Numbered from the stretch's first letter, positions 52,943 through 62,723 are shown. The stretch is 64,000 nucleotides of DNA from CAJQLB01 sp905479065 (GCA_943846735.1 OX044364.1:62001-126000); one strand, 5' to 3'. The notes: a model not told the origin generated them from the letters alone. Numbers and translations: made by a program.

Positions 52943-54001
52943 ATGAAAGATTTGAAAATTTTAAAGAAAAAGCCATCTTATCCGGTAACGAGTCAATTAC
53001 ATAATTATTTATCTGAGTACAATAGGAATATTAGATTACCAATTTTTTATGATGACTTATTGAGGTTTCAGGGATCTGTAGTTGTATATGATAAAAATGA
53101 CAACGATACACTTTGGGTTCGTGTGTATTACAGTCAATCTGATCGTGAGGACATTGATTTAAGCCTGAAAAAGGTGTATACTATTCTGCATTCTGACGGA
53201 AATAAAAAAACCATACCTTTTTTAAATGTTGATGCTATAGATTTTTGCACATTTGGGAATTCAAAACCTTTTCGAATTAAAATTAGAAACGTTTTAAATG
53301 ATAATTACACTTATTTTTATGTAAAAAAAGCAGATGCTTCAAGAATTTATGGTCTAGAACTTGAACACATGCTTTCGCCTCATAATTTAAATTTTTTAGT
53401 TTATGAGAACACGTTAATTGAAGAGCATATTACTGGAATTCCTGGTGACGAATTTATTAAAAACATGTTGCCTAATTGCACCACGATGGAAACCTCTCAA
53501 ATAGCCAAGGAATTTGTTAAATTTAATGAGCGTTGTATGATTCGCCTTTTAGGAGACATGCGTTCATATAATTATGTCATTGTGCCGACGCATGATTTTG
53601 ACCATGTAGTTTATACGATTAGGGCAATTGATTTTGATCAACAATCGTTTGAAGGTAAGTTTAATATTTATAGGCCTCAGTTTTTTAAAGAGAATCAAGT
53701 AATGGTTGAAATCATTTCAAAGAAATTTCAAAAAGAGTCCATAGATCAATATAAAATTGAGGAGCGCTCCATTGTAGCTAAACGAATGATTAGTTATCAG
53801 GATAGGATTGAAGAATTACTAAATTGTATGATCAATGATTCAATATCAAAAGAACAACACATCAATTTACTAAAAGAAAAGATTTATGATTACACCAATG
53901 ATATTCGCTTTAAGAAAAGTAAAAATATGGGAGAAATCTTGAAAAATGCACTAGATTATGTAAAACGAAATTATCAAGATGTTAGTACGCATAATTTTTA
54001 A
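52943..54001 (+). CDS. conserved hypothetical protein
   Basis: 352 aa, soluble, no signal or membrane helix. The first 160 residues look like a PilZ- or beta-barrel-like fold (GSVVVYDKNDNDTLWVRVYY); the last 120 are helical with charged coiled-coil character (ISYQDRIEELLNCMIND). I recognise it only as a type of protein seen next to ABC genes in Flavobacteriaceae; no function. It is convergent with the gene at 53998, with a 4 bp overlap. Confidence 0.6.
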   Translation: MKDLKILKKKPSYPVTSQLHNYLSEYNRNIRLPIFYDDLLRFQGSVVVYDKNDNDTLWVRVYYSQSDREDIDLSLKKVYTILHSDGNKKTIPFLNVDAIDFCTFGNSKPFRIKIRNVLNDNYTYFYVKKADASRIYGLELEHMLSPHNLNFLVYENTLIEEHITGIPGDEFIKNMLPNCTTMETSQIAKEFVKFNERCMIRLLGDMRSYNYVIVPTHDFDHVVYTIRAIDFDQQSFEGKFNIYRPQFFKENQVMVEIISKKFQKESIDQYKIEERSIVAKRMISYQDRIEELLNCMINDSISKEQHINLLKEKIYDYTNDIRFKKSKNMGEILKNALDYVKRNYQDVSTHNF

Positions 54002-54513
54002 TTCCAATTTTCATCAAAATCTAAATTGTCATATCCATCGACATCAATTCCTTCATTAAAGTCATCTAGATTGTCGATATCATCGGCACTAAACTCTTTT
54101 ACAGGCGCTTCATCTGGAATATGACCATGCACATACATCAGATTTGGATAGTCTGTACCTTCCGCTTCTTCAACTATTTCGCCTAACTCTACTAAAAAGG
54201 TCCACATACTTAAAAAGTCATAAACATAAATTAATTTAGTTCGCTCAATGTCCACGACGGTATCAATCACCGTTTTACTCATCAATGCCACAGTGTCTAA
54301 TCCTTCACTCAAATTAAACAAAGAGATTTCTTGTCCTTGATTCCAATCGTCATCACTGAGATAGAAGGAGGCCATTTCGGAGCCATCAAATCCAAAGGAT
54401 TGTGTAATCGTGTTATGTAAATCCTCTAGAGTATCTGTTTTTCTAATTTCAATATCTCTAAAAATATCCTCGTCAGTATCGTTATCAAAAAGAATTCGAA
54501 ATCTGTAAATCAT
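53998..54513 (-). CDS. pRiA4b ORF-3-like (IS1096 TnpR passenger family) protein
   Basis: 171 aa. The N-terminus (MIYRFRILFDNDTDEDIFRDIEI) and TLEDLHNTITQSFGFDGSEMASFYLSDDDW match the pRiA4b ORF-3 fold, where a helix follows two strands and leads to F-x-D. The C-terminal 60 residues are very acidic (DDIDNLDDFNEG). Members are widespread and their role is unknown; despite the family's name nothing links this copy to a mobile element. It lies 36 bp downstream of ctaA in the same direction. Confidence 0.7.
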   Translation of the reverse strand: MIYRFRILFDNDTDEDIFRDIEIRKTDTLEDLHNTITQSFGFDGSEMASFYLSDDDWNQGQEISLFNLSEGLDTVALMSKTVIDTVVDIERTKLIYVYDFLSMWTFLVELGEIVEEAEGTDYPNLMYVHGHIPDEAPVKEFSADDIDNLDDFNEGIDVDGYDNLDFDENWN

Positions 54514-54549
54514 GATTGTTTATTTATATTAAATATATATATTTTTAAG

Positions 54550-55566
54550 TTATTTACTAAACCTGTGAAGCGTAAATGTCATGATAGAGAGTAAAACAAA
54601 AGCACCTACTTGATGCGCAACACCTAGCCATACTGGCACGTGTAAAAGTAACGTCAAAACTCCCAACAAAAATTGCACTCCGACCATGATTAAAAGTAAA
54701 TTTATACCATTTTTTTGATGTTTATTCAACTTTAATTTCCTTCCCTTTCTCCATATAATTAAAATGGTTAAGACAACGATATAGGCCAATATTCGGTGCA
54801 CAAATTGCACACCACTTTTACCTTCAATAAAATTTTTATAGATAGGCGTCTGTTCAATGTATACCGTGTTGTGCATAAATTGACTTTCATTCATTAAAGG
54901 CCAATGATTATGGATAAAACCAGCATCGAGACCAGCTACAAAAGCGCCATAAATAATTTGTAGTAGTAAGATTAAAAGTCCGAAGCGAACTAGATTTCGA
55001 AATGTTATATTGGTAACTTTTTTATCTGAAAATATTAAATCAAGAGCCACCCAAAAGGTGTAAGCAAATGTAATAAAGGCTGTTGTTAAATGTGCAGCGA
55101 GTCTGTAATGGCTAACGTCTGGATTATCAACTAAACCGCTCTTAACCATATACCATCCTAAAAATCCTTGAAAACTACCTAGACATAAAAGAATTATTGT
55201 TTTTTTGATGGTAGGTTTTGTTAACTGTTTTCTAATGAGAAAGTATATAAATGGTATCAAGAACACCAATCCAATAAATCTTCCAAGTACACGATGCAGC
55301 CATTCCCAGAAATAAATATCTTTAAAGTCTTGAAGATCAAAGTGTTTGTTTAATTTTTGATATTCAGGATATTGTTTGTATAACTCAAAAGCGTCATGCC
55401 ATTCTAATTCGTTAAGAGGAGGGATGGTACCAGATATCAGTTTGTAATTTGATATAGAAAGCCCTGAATGTGTTAACCTCGTTATGCCACCAACAATGAC
55501 CATAGTGAAAATCAGTACACAGCCCGTTAATAGCCAATAAATAACTTTTTTATTATCTTTTTTCAT
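54550..55566 (-). CDS. ctaA: heme A synthase
   Basis: 338 aa, COX15/CtaA family. Eight membrane helices, with the heme-ligand histidines in WLHRVLGR, SHYRLAAHL, FVHRILAY and VAHQVGAF. It oxidises the C8 methyl group of heme O to a formyl group, giving heme A for the aa3-type cytochrome oxidase in the inner membrane. Its start (55564-55566) overlaps the end of the CCA-adding enzyme gene by 14 bp. Confidence 0.95.
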   Translation of the reverse strand: MKKDNKKVIYWLLTGCVLIFTMVIVGGITRLTHSGLSISNYKLISGTIPPLNELEWHDAFELYKQYPEYQKLNKHFDLQDFKDIYFWEWLHRVLGRFIGLVFLIPFIYFLIRKQLTKPTIKKTIILLCLGSFQGFLGWYMVKSGLVDNPDVSHYRLAAHLTTAFITFAYTFWVALDLIFSDKKVTNITFRNLVRFGLLILLLQIIYGAFVAGLDAGFIHNHWPLMNESQFMHNTVYIEQTPIYKNFIEGKSGVQFVHRILAYIVVLTILIIWRKGRKLKLNKHQKNGINLLLIMVGVQFLLGVLTLLLHVPVWLGVAHQVGAFVLLSIMTFTLHRFSK

Positions 55567-56980
55567 CTATAATTAAGCCTAATTTTTTTCCAATTTGTAA
55601 CATTAATGTGTATGCTGCTTCACGCTCATTAGGTATTTGTCCATCTAAAATAGCTTCTTTAATCGCCTCTTTAATCATGCCAATTTCTCGGGAAGGATTT
55701 AATTTAAATGTATTCATTATTTCCTCTCCACTTATAGGAGGTTGAAAATTTCTAACGTGATCACGTGCCTCAACTTCAATTATTTTATTTCTAACAATTT
55801 TAAAATTATTGTGATATTTATTGAATTTTGTTGGATTTTTAGTCGTTATGTCTGCTTCACATAAGGTCATTAAATCATCTACTTTATCACCTGCATCAAA
55901 AATGAGTCTTCTTACAGCAGAGTCAGTGACCATATCTTGTGCGAGTACTATAGGCCTTGAACTCATGAAAACTAATTTTTGGACGTATTTCATTTTGTCA
56001 TTTAATGGCATTTTTAACCTTTTAAACAAGTGATAGACCATTTTTGCACCTTCGTATTCGTGAGCGTGGAACGTCCAACCATTTTTTTTATTGAATTTTT
56101 TTGTAGGAGCTTTTCCAATATCATGAAGTAGTGCAGCCCAGCGGAGCCATAAATTATTTGTGTATTTTGAAATGTTGTCAAGAACTTCAAGCGTATGATA
56201 AAAATTATCTTTATGTTTTTGACCCTCAATTTCATCAATACCTTTTAACGCAATTAATTCGGGTAAAATATAATGTAATAGTCCTGTTTTTTCTAGCAAT
56301 AAAAAGCCTTTTGATGGCTCATTGCTAGCAATGATTTTATGAAGTTCAACAACAATGCGCTCCTTGGTGATAATATTGATCCGCTCACTATTAGATTTAA
56401 TCGCTGATAATGACTCTTTTTGAATATTAAAATTGAGTTGAGTTGCAAATCGTATAGCTCTCAGCATTCTTAGTGGGTCGTCACTATAGGTAATGTCTGG
56501 GTCTAGGGGGGTCTTTATTATTTTCTGGTTTAAATCGACACAGCCATCAAACGGATCTAACAATTCACCAAAATCAGAGGCAGACAGACTAAAAGCCATG
56601 GCATTGATTGTGAAATCACGTCTTTTTTGATCATCTTCTAAGGTACCATTTTCTACAATTGGATTTCTGCTTGTTCGATTGTAGGATTCTTTTCGGGCTC
56701 CTACAAATTCGATTTCTATATCATTATAACGAAGCATTGCTGTCCCATAAGATTTAAAAACTTGAACCTTTGGTTTATGAGGTAATTTGGATGAAACGTG
56801 CTTAGCTAATGTGATGCCACTGCCAATAGCTACAATGTCAATATCTGGGACTGATGAGTGGCGGTTTAAAAAATAATCTCTTACAAAACCACCAATAACA
56901 TAAGCATCTACGCGAAGCTCTTCAGCAGCTTCTGAAATGATTTTAAATATAGGATTATTTAATGCCTTTTTATGATTCAT
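55553..56980 (-). CDS. cca: CCA tRNA nucleotidyltransferase with HD domain
   Basis: 475 aa. A nucleotidyltransferase head with GGFVRDYFL (about 28-36) and the metal-binding pair in PDIDIVAIG, the RRDFTINAMAF motif, and RMLRAIRFA as the neck. A C-terminal HD phosphohydrolase-like domain follows (LLHDIGK at about 290). It adds or repairs the CCA end of tRNAs. In the window the tmRNA lacks an encoded CCA, in line with a need for this enzyme. It overlaps ctaA by 14 bp. Confidence 0.94.
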   Translation of the reverse strand: MNHKKALNNPIFKIISEAAEELRVDAYVIGGFVRDYFLNRHSSVPDIDIVAIGSGITLAKHVSSKLPHKPKVQVFKSYGTAMLRYNDIEIEFVGARKESYNRTSRNPIVENGTLEDDQKRRDFTINAMAFSLSASDFGELLDPFDGCVDLNQKIIKTPLDPDITYSDDPLRMLRAIRFATQLNFNIQKESLSAIKSNSERINIITKERIVVELHKIIASNEPSKGFLLLEKTGLLHYILPELIALKGIDEIEGQKHKDNFYHTLEVLDNISKYTNNLWLRWAALLHDIGKAPTKKFNKKNGWTFHAHEYEGAKMVYHLFKRLKMPLNDKMKYVQKLVFMSSRPIVLAQDMVTDSAVRRLIFDAGDKVDDLMTLCEADITTKNPTKFNKYHNNFKIVRNKIIEVEARDHVRNFQPPISGEEIMNTFKLNPSREIGMIKEAIKEAILDGQIPNEREAAYTLMLQIGKKLGLIIDEKR

Positions 56981-57013
56981 TAAATTGTTGCGATGGCCTT
57001 GCCATATTTGAGC

Positions 57014-57574
57014 TCATGCCCTAATAACTACTACAGTACCATCTTTTTTTAGTTTCACTATTTGTGATGGGTTTGCCAATTTTTTTTCGTTTGGCAAATT
57101 TACAACATAGTCCACACCTTTTAAAATGTCTTCATGTATTTCTTTAAAGCTTTTAGGTGTCTCAAAATTTGATAAATTGGCAGACGTCGAAACGATTGGT
57201 TTATTAAACTTTCGAATTAATTCATTACAAAATTTATCATTTACTATGCGAATTGCAACGGTCTTATCTTTAGCAATTAATTTAGGACTAAGCCCCTTTG
57301 GATGAGTGTAGATAATGGTTGTTGGTTTCGTTTCATTATCGATAATGTCATTTACTTCTTTTGGCAAATTTTGAACATACTTATTTAGCATATTTCGGTT
57401 GTTCACCAAACAAATCATGCTCTTGCTTTCAGATCGATTTTTAAGTTTAAAAATTTTCTGTATGGCATGACTATTAGAGGCGTCACAACCAATGCCCCAA
57501 ACAGTATCAGTTGGGTATAAAATTATACCGCCATTTTTCAGTATTTCCAAGCATTTTTGTAACTCAATATTCAT
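57014..57574 (-). CDS. tsaC: L-threonylcarbamoyladenylate synthase (YrdC/Sua5)
   Basis: 186 aa, single YrdC-type domain: GGIILYPTDTVWGIGCDA (about 14-31), KLKNRSESKSMICLV, and STSANLS near residue 140. It makes threonylcarbamoyl-AMP from threonine, bicarbonate and ATP for t6A modification of tRNAs decoding ANN codons, with TsaBDE. It is next to cca in the same direction, a sensible tRNA-maturation pairing. Confidence 0.92.
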   Translation of the reverse strand: MNIELQKCLEILKNGGIILYPTDTVWGIGCDASNSHAIQKIFKLKNRSESKSMICLVNNRNMLNKYVQNLPKEVNDIIDNETKPTTIIYTHPKGLSPKLIAKDKTVAIRIVNDKFCNELIRKFNKPIVSTSANLSNFETPKSFKEIHEDILKGVDYVVNLPNEKKLANPSQIVKLKKDGTVVVIRA

Positions 57575-57642
57575 GTTCCTGCTTCTTAAATAAGACTACA
57601 AAGTTAAGGCATACTTGATTACCGTTCAATAATAAAAAGTTG

Positions 57643-57650
57643 TAATTTTG
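57643..57650 (+). promoter_or_regulatory. -7 element just upstream of a start codon
   Basis: TAATTTTG fits TAnnTTTG exactly but ends only 4 bp before the ATG at 57655. Transcription would begin at or next to the start codon, so the mRNA for the kinase-like gene is probably leaderless. The -33 side is weak. Confidence 0.35.
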
Positions 57651-57654
57651 CTTT

Positions 57655-58413
57655 ATGATTAAAGTTATCCAAGAAGAGTATGTTAAAAAGGAGTCATTAA
57701 TTGATAATCTTATATTAAATTTTGAAGGTTCCGGGCTGCAGTTGAAGGATGCAAGAAATAAGCTCAAGATATTTCTTTTAGACGATGTAAAAATAAATAT
57801 TAAGTCATTTAAGATTCCAAACTTAGTTAATCAAATAATCTATCGTTTTGTGAGGAAAGGGAAAGCTCAACGTTCTTTTGAATACGCAAAAAAATTACAT
57901 CAATTAGGGATTAACACGCCTAGCCCCATTGCATATTATGAACAAAAAAAAAGGCTGTTATTTAAAAGGAGTTTTTATGTGAGTGAACATTTAAATTACG
58001 ATTTAACCTACAGAGACTTAATTACAGATTTGGACTACCCTAATCGCGAAGTTATTTTGAGAAATTTTACACGATTTACCTTTGAATTACATGAAAAGCA
58101 TATTCATTTTTTAGATCATTCACCTGGTAATACACTAATACAAATAACACCAGAGGGGTATAAATTTTTTTTAGTTGATTTAAATAGAATGCGTTTTAGA
58201 AAGTTGTCCTTTGAGGATCGAATAAAAAATTTTGCTAGATTATCCAAACATCAAGAGATGATTGAATTAATGAGTGATGAATATTCAAAACTTTCAGGTG
58301 AGTCCTACGAAAAAGTAGTCAATCTTATGAAACAAGAGGTTGCAATATTTAGACGAAAAATTGAGAATAAATCAAAAATTAAAAGGTTATTGTCACTTCG
58401 TAAAATCTCCTGA
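57655..58413 (+). CDS. Kdo/lipopolysaccharide kinase-like (InaA/WaaP) protein
   Basis: 252 aa with a protein-kinase-like fold. Residues about 65-130 contain the small lobe (FVRKGKAQRSFEYAKKL, LFKRSFYVSEHL). HFLDHSPGNTLI is the catalytic loop (Asp then Asn) and FFLVDLNRMRF replaces the DFG segment with the metal-binding Asp in VDLN. Family members phosphorylate Kdo or core heptose of LPS at the inner membrane. It overlaps the convergent GT2 gene by 21 bp. Sugar specificity unknown. Confidence 0.75.
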   Translation: MIKVIQEEYVKKESLIDNLILNFEGSGLQLKDARNKLKIFLLDDVKINIKSFKIPNLVNQIIYRFVRKGKAQRSFEYAKKLHQLGINTPSPIAYYEQKKRLLFKRSFYVSEHLNYDLTYRDLITDLDYPNREVILRNFTRFTFELHEKHIHFLDHSPGNTLIQITPEGYKFFLVDLNRMRFRKLSFEDRIKNFARLSKHQEMIELMSDEYSKLSGESYEKVVNLMKQEVAIFRRKIENKSKIKRLLSLRKIS

Positions 58414-59187
58414 TAGGCGTTTCAATTCTTTATGGCGGTAGTAAACGCTCAAGGCGTTTAAATAACAAATAATGAAGCCCTCCTTGCCATCTAAAAATCC
58501 AAGCCTTATAACATAATTGTAAAAAAACTTATAACCTGCTTTTATTACATAAAGGACAGTATTGGTTTGTTTTCCTTTCGAGAAGAGTTCCAAGGCCTTT
58601 AGGTGTCCGTAGGTCATCATTTTTTGTTTTAAGCTCTGATAGTCAGAAAAAGAATAGTGTGGCATGATATTTTTTAACAAGTCACTTTTTCCATCAATAA
58701 TAGGTTGCTCGTGTACGATTCTTTTGGTATCATAGTGTACGTGTCCATTTCTGAAAAGACGGTAGGTGGTATCGGTTTGATAACCACTAAAGTTGATAGG
58801 TTTATTTTTAAAAAAATGTTTTCTTCTCACTTTAAACCCTGACACTTCAGAGTTAGTGTTTACAATTTTCAAAATCTCTTCTTTCAAAGGTTTTGTAATA
58901 CGCTCGTCAGCATCAATAAATAAAACCCAATCATAATTCGCTTGTGCAAGTGCAAAATTACGTTGGTCAGCAAAATTTTTAAATTTCTTAGTTTTTACCA
59001 GAACATCTTTACGTTTTTGCAATAATTCTAAAGTTCCATCTGAACTAAATGAGTCAATAACGATGATTTCATCGGCAAATGAAATACTATCTAAAGCTTC
59101 AACAATATGATTAATTTCATTAAAAGTAATTATAAGTGCGGATATTTTAGATGAATTGTTTTTCAATGTTTTTCTATTTATGGCCAT
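58393..59187 (-). CDS. glycosyltransferase family 2 (WaaE/KdtX-like)
   Basis: 264 aa from the ATG at 59185-59187 (MAINRKTLK). GT-A fold: SALIITFNEINHI at the N-terminus, IIVIDSFSSDGT, and the metal-binding DxD as LFIDADER. WaaE-type enzymes add a glucose to the LPS inner core. It overlaps the next gene upstream (59174) by 14 bp. Acceptor unknown. Confidence 0.88.
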   Translation of the reverse strand: MAINRKTLKNNSSKISALIITFNEINHIVEALDSISFADEIIVIDSFSSDGTLELLQKRKDVLVKTKKFKNFADQRNFALAQANYDWVLFIDADERITKPLKEEILKIVNTNSEVSGFKVRRKHFFKNKPINFSGYQTDTTYRLFRNGHVHYDTKRIVHEQPIIDGKSDLLKNIMPHYSFSDYQSLKQKMMTYGHLKALELFSKGKQTNTVLYVIKAGYKFFYNYVIRLGFLDGKEGFIICYLNALSVYYRHKELKRLSGDFTK

Positions 59188-60223
59188 ATTGTTTTCCAAA
59201 AATGGAATAAATTTTCATACGTCTTAAAAAAGATAGTTTTCGTCTTAACGGAACTCCGTGTGTATTTAGATGACTTTTTGCTGCCTCAACCATTCTTGAG
59301 GCTGATTTACCATCGTTGTACGGATGGATGTTTTTAAAAATTTCTTTTCTAAATTTTGAAAAAAGATCTTCATTTAAATTTTTTGAAACTAGAGGTATGA
59401 GCTGAGAATAATCTGTAGAATTTTCCCAATTAATTTGTTGCGATATGTTGTTAAATGAAATAACAGGTTTATCTAACAATAAAAATTCATAAATTACAGA
59501 TGAGGTATCACTAATGAGTAAATCAGCTATGCGTAAAAACTTTATGATGTTGTTATCAGTTTCGTAAACTATATTGTTGTTCGAATTAGCTAAATTTTTG
59601 TATTCGCTTATCCATTCATTATCCATAAGGGGGTGAAATTTCAAAAGAATAAGGTAATCCAAATTTTGCGCTAACTTTTTAATATGTGGCAATAAATCTG
59701 GAGCTGAGGTTAATTTTGGAGAAAAAGTTGGAGCATATAATATGATTTTTTTTGCTTTATGTGATTGTAACAATAAGGCTTTTTCTTGTAAAATCATCGA
59801 ACTATTTTTTGCGTAAACATCTAACTTAGGCCAACCTGTTTCTTCTACATTGAAATCTTTGTGTTTTTCTTTTAATGCAAGAAATCTAGAGGTGAAATAA
59901 GGACCCTGTGTTAAATAAAGATCAAAGTAATGGCGTATTCTAAAATGGCCTTTTTTTTCACCTGCTAAACCATGAAAAATTTGAACCTTTAATCCTTTTA
60001 AATAATGGGGCACAGCGTTACCTGGAACAAAAATAACATCGCTTTGAAATTCTAATAAGTCGCTAATTTTTGTCGTATGATTATCTTTTTTGAAGGGAAA
60101 ATCAGTTAAAATTTTTTCTGCTACATACCAAATAAAGGAGTGCTTCTCAGCGATTAGTACTTCCTTAATCGGATCTAAAATTCCAAATGAATAAGTGTTT
60201 TGACAAAAAAGAATGACCTTCAT
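59174..60223 (-). CDS. CDP-glycerol glycerophosphotransferase-like transferase
   Basis: 349 aa, GT-B-like. FHGLAGEKKGHF and TGWPKLDVY are the conserved loops, and YAPTFSPKLT followed by KFHP and ADLLISDTSSVIYEFLLLDKPVI is the C-terminal nucleotide-binding half of the CDP-glycerol phosphotransferase family. It would transfer a polyol phosphate to a glycan, forming phosphodiester links. It lies between the GT2 and NTP-transferase genes (1 bp gap) in a compact operon. Confidence 0.85.
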   Translation of the reverse strand: MKVILFCQNTYSFGILDPIKEVLIAEKHSFIWYVAEKILTDFPFKKDNHTTKISDLLEFQSDVIFVPGNAVPHYLKGLKVQIFHGLAGEKKGHFRIRHYFDLYLTQGPYFTSRFLALKEKHKDFNVEETGWPKLDVYAKNSSMILQEKALLLQSHKAKKIILYAPTFSPKLTSAPDLLPHIKKLAQNLDYLILLKFHPLMDNEWISEYKNLANSNNNIVYETDNNIIKFLRIADLLISDTSSVIYEFLLLDKPVISFNNISQQINWENSTDYSQLIPLVSKNLNEDLFSKFRKEIFKNIHPYNDGKSASRMVEAAKSHLNTHGVPLRRKLSFLRRMKIYSIFGKQYGHK

Positions 60224-60224
60224 A

Positions 60225-60905
60225 TCAAAGCATATTATTAGCGTTTTCTAAGTCTTCAATAAAATCGATTTCCATGCAGTTGTATTGTGAGATGTCTACT
60301 GCTTTTATTTTTAAATCGTCCTTGTTTATTGCTAATTCTAGTCCACGCTCAAAATAATCATTATTATCACATTCTTCCAAGCGATTAATGAAAATTGGGA
60401 TATCATCAGATGAAATAAAGTTAATACCGACTGCTTCTCCAGCGCCATTTTTTACAGTTTTGGATAGTTGATTTATATAACCATCTTTTAGCACATATTT
60501 CACCTCTTCTTCTCCAACTTTATTGGTATTAACAGCAACAAAGGATGTTTTTGCTGTTATCAACGGTTGTAATTTATCAAAAATATGTTTGTCAAAAACG
60601 ACGTCTCCATTAATCCAGAGTACAGACTTATCTTTATATTTTTTTAAGGCTCGTAGTAGGCTTTTTGATGTGTTAGTTTGGTCAAAAAATGGGTTATATA
60701 CATAAGTCAATTCAGGAAATCGTTCCATAATTAAATCTTTTTTAAAACCAACTACCACATTAATGTCATCAACATCATATCGTGAAGTCATGTTTTCAAC
60801 TTGCATTTTCATAATACTTTTACCATTCTTTAAGGGTGTTAATGGTTTTGGGAAAGGGTTCCCAAGACGCGAACCAATGCCTGCTGCTAATATGATTATC
60901 TTCAT
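60225..60905 (-). CDS. NTP transferase (LicC-like phosphocholine or sugar cytidylyltransferase)
   Basis: 226 aa from the ATG at 60903-60905. IILAAGIGSRLGNPFPKPLTPL is the nucleotidyltransferase signature; WINGDVVFD carries the metal-binding aspartate and EIDFIEDLENAN the C-terminal loop. LicC-like members make CDP-choline. Next to a LicD gene this reading is attractive, but sugar-nucleotide synthesis cannot be excluded. Confidence 0.8.
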   Translation of the reverse strand: MKIIILAAGIGSRLGNPFPKPLTPLKNGKSIMKMQVENMTSRYDVDDINVVVGFKKDLIMERFPELTYVYNPFFDQTNTSKSLLRALKKYKDKSVLWINGDVVFDKHIFDKLQPLITAKTSFVAVNTNKVGEEEVKYVLKDGYINQLSKTVKNGAGEAVGINFISSDDIPIFINRLEECDNNDYFERGLELAINKDDLKIKAVDISQYNCMEIDFIEDLENANNML

Positions 60906-61132
60906 GAAATACAATTTATAAATTTCAAATTTATAGTAATTCGTTAATTAAAAAAACAATTTGTTCAGAATATCATGAACCGCTTTTAAATCATGATTGA
61001 AAACTTATTATTCACATATAAAAAGAGACAGTAGTTCACATGCCGTCCATCGAACTTATAATGAATACATGTCAAGGAGTATTGTTTTTTGTAATTTTGC
61101 ACCAACGATTAAAATTCTGATAGTGTTGAAAT

Positions 61133-61756
61133 ATGGAAAAACTAAGGTTCAATAGAGTTATTAAAAAGTACGACGAGTGGCAAATTGCACATCATGATGA
61201 CGGTTTTAATATTTCACAGATGTCAAAGAATCGGGTTGTGAATACAGAAAAAATGTTTAGAATGTTGCATGATATCGCCTCTTGTGTTGACTTTAATTTA
61301 TCGATCACTCTGCAACATACATTAGATAAAACGGTGGTGATTAACATCATAAAGCATCCTCATAACAAACATAATAGGATGTATACTTCAGGTTGCTTTG
61401 ACATCTTTCATTATGGTCATTTAAATATTTTAAAACGTTCAAAAGAATTATGTAATTACTTGATTGTTGGGGTATCCACTGACGACTTAATTCTAAGAGA
61501 AAAAGGACACCTTCCAGTGATTCCCTTTGAGGAACGATTTAATGTTGTCAAGGCTATCAAATATGTTGATGAAGTGATACCACAAATTGATAAAAACAAA
61601 CAACGTATTGTTGATGAGTATGGTATCGATGCCATTTCTGTGGGTGATGATTGGAAAGGAAGATTCCCTATAACGACCTGTCACGTAGAATATTTTCCTT
61701 ACACAAAAAGTGTAAGCAGTACTATCTTAAAGGAGACATTAAAGATTCAAAAATAA
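61133..61756 (+). CDS. TagD-like cytidylyltransferase with extra N-terminal domain
   Basis: 207 aa. Residues about 83-205 are a cytidylyltransferase: TSGCFDIFHYGHLNIL with the HxGH motif, VSTDDLI, and SSTILKE close to the RTEGISTT position. It activates glycerol-3-phosphate, or a similar phosphate alcohol, with CTP. The first 80 residues (a KNRVVNTEKMF segment) are not in the simple TagD family. It is the only plus-strand gene in the glycan block and its 3' end is 2 bp from that of LicD. Promoter-like TAATTTTG lies about 40 bp upstream. Confidence 0.75.
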   Translation: MEKLRFNRVIKKYDEWQIAHHDDGFNISQMSKNRVVNTEKMFRMLHDIASCVDFNLSITLQHTLDKTVVINIIKHPHNKHNRMYTSGCFDIFHYGHLNILKRSKELCNYLIVGVSTDDLILREKGHLPVIPFEERFNVVKAIKYVDEVIPQIDKNKQRIVDEYGIDAISVGDDWKGRFPITTCHVEYFPYTKSVSSTILKETLKIQK

Positions 61757-61758
61757 AT

Positions 61759-62343
61759 TTAATGCAATGCTTTATCATCTCGAGTCGTATCCCAATCTTT
61801 AATTGGAGTTTCCCATTTTCCGTATCGGTAAGTGAGATATTCATCGGTTTGTTTTGGTACTGAGTAGTTGAAATCATTGAATGATATTTCTTTAAATGAT
61901 TGGTAGAACTTACAGGGGACCCTCTTCTTCTTATTTGCAATTTCCCAATAAGCATCACCATTTAAAGGATATTTGATAAATACGTCTAAACAAACAGGTC
62001 CTTTCAGCATTCCAAAAAACCGACGTTCTCTAATTTTAAGCATACGTAAATCTCCTTTTTTTAAAGGAGTATCGTCTTTTTTAAAATACCTAAATCTTAC
62101 TCTGTAATTTGAATGTTTAAGCAATTCGATAACGTTTGACAATTTTGAGTTTTGATCTGCCATCAAAGAAATATCTAGATCATCATCCCAGGGTAGTAAT
62201 CTGTCTTCTCGTCGAATACCTAACAAGGTTCCACCCTCTAACCAGTATTGAATTTGACATTTGTTGAATATTTTCACCACATCCTCTAGCATACGTTCAG
62301 CAATCATTTTATTTTCCCCCTCAAGTGTTGTATTGTAAGCCAT
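61759..62343 (-). CDS. LicD family phosphotransferase
   Basis: 194 aa. YWLEGGTLLGIRR and LPWDDDLDISLM are the LicD nucleotidyltransferase-fold motifs (GG and DxD). LicD proteins transfer phosphocholine or other phospho-alcohols to surface glycans. Shorter than Haemophilus LicD, as is usual for Bacteroidota. It lies 2 bp downstream of the HAD gene. Confidence 0.88.
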   Translation of the reverse strand: MAYNTTLEGENKMIAERMLEDVVKIFNKCQIQYWLEGGTLLGIRREDRLLPWDDDLDISLMADQNSKLSNVIELLKHSNYRVRFRYFKKDDTPLKKGDLRMLKIRERRFFGMLKGPVCLDVFIKYPLNGDAYWEIANKKKRVPCKFYQSFKEISFNDFNYSVPKQTDEYLTYRYGKWETPIKDWDTTRDDKALH

Positions 62344-62345
62344 TA

Positions 62346-62723
62346 TTAAAGATGTTTATCTAAAAAGTCTTCTAGAATTACTAAATCACTTCCTTGCTCA
62401 AACCATAGTGTTTCTATGTGCATACTTTTTGCTGAATTAACAGCATTTTTATGATGTTCAAAATAAACAACATCGTCGGATGTTAATGAAAAATAAGAGA
62501 GCATTTTACTAAAATATTTTGGGTTTGTTTTGTCAGGATTGTGTTCAAGGCTAAATACGGTGTAGGGCATATCTTTAATGCCTAATTTTACTTGCTCTTG
62601 TTTAGTGGCATTAGTTAAAATTATTTTAGTGTTTTTATAGTTTTCAAGAAGTGCATGCATGGATGAATTCACACCATCTACCGTTACAAAAGTATTCCAT
62701 GCATCAACTAAAATGGTTTTCAT
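62346..62723 (-). CDS. HAD-superfamily-like phosphatase
   Basis: 125 aa. DAWNT supplies the nucleophile Asp of motif I (D-x-W in place of the usual DxD; the second Asp is missing), IILTNAT is motif II, and YFEHHKNAVNSAKSM the motif IV region. It is small, with no cap domain. It may be a phosphatase or a catalytically weak member. In the same operon as LicD. Confidence 0.65.
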   Translation of the reverse strand: MKTILVDAWNTFVTVDGVNSSMHALLENYKNTKIILTNATKQEQVKLGIKDMPYTVFSLEHNPDKTNPKYFSKMLSYFSLTSDDVVYFEHHKNAVNSAKSMHIETLWFEQGSDLVILEDFLDKHL

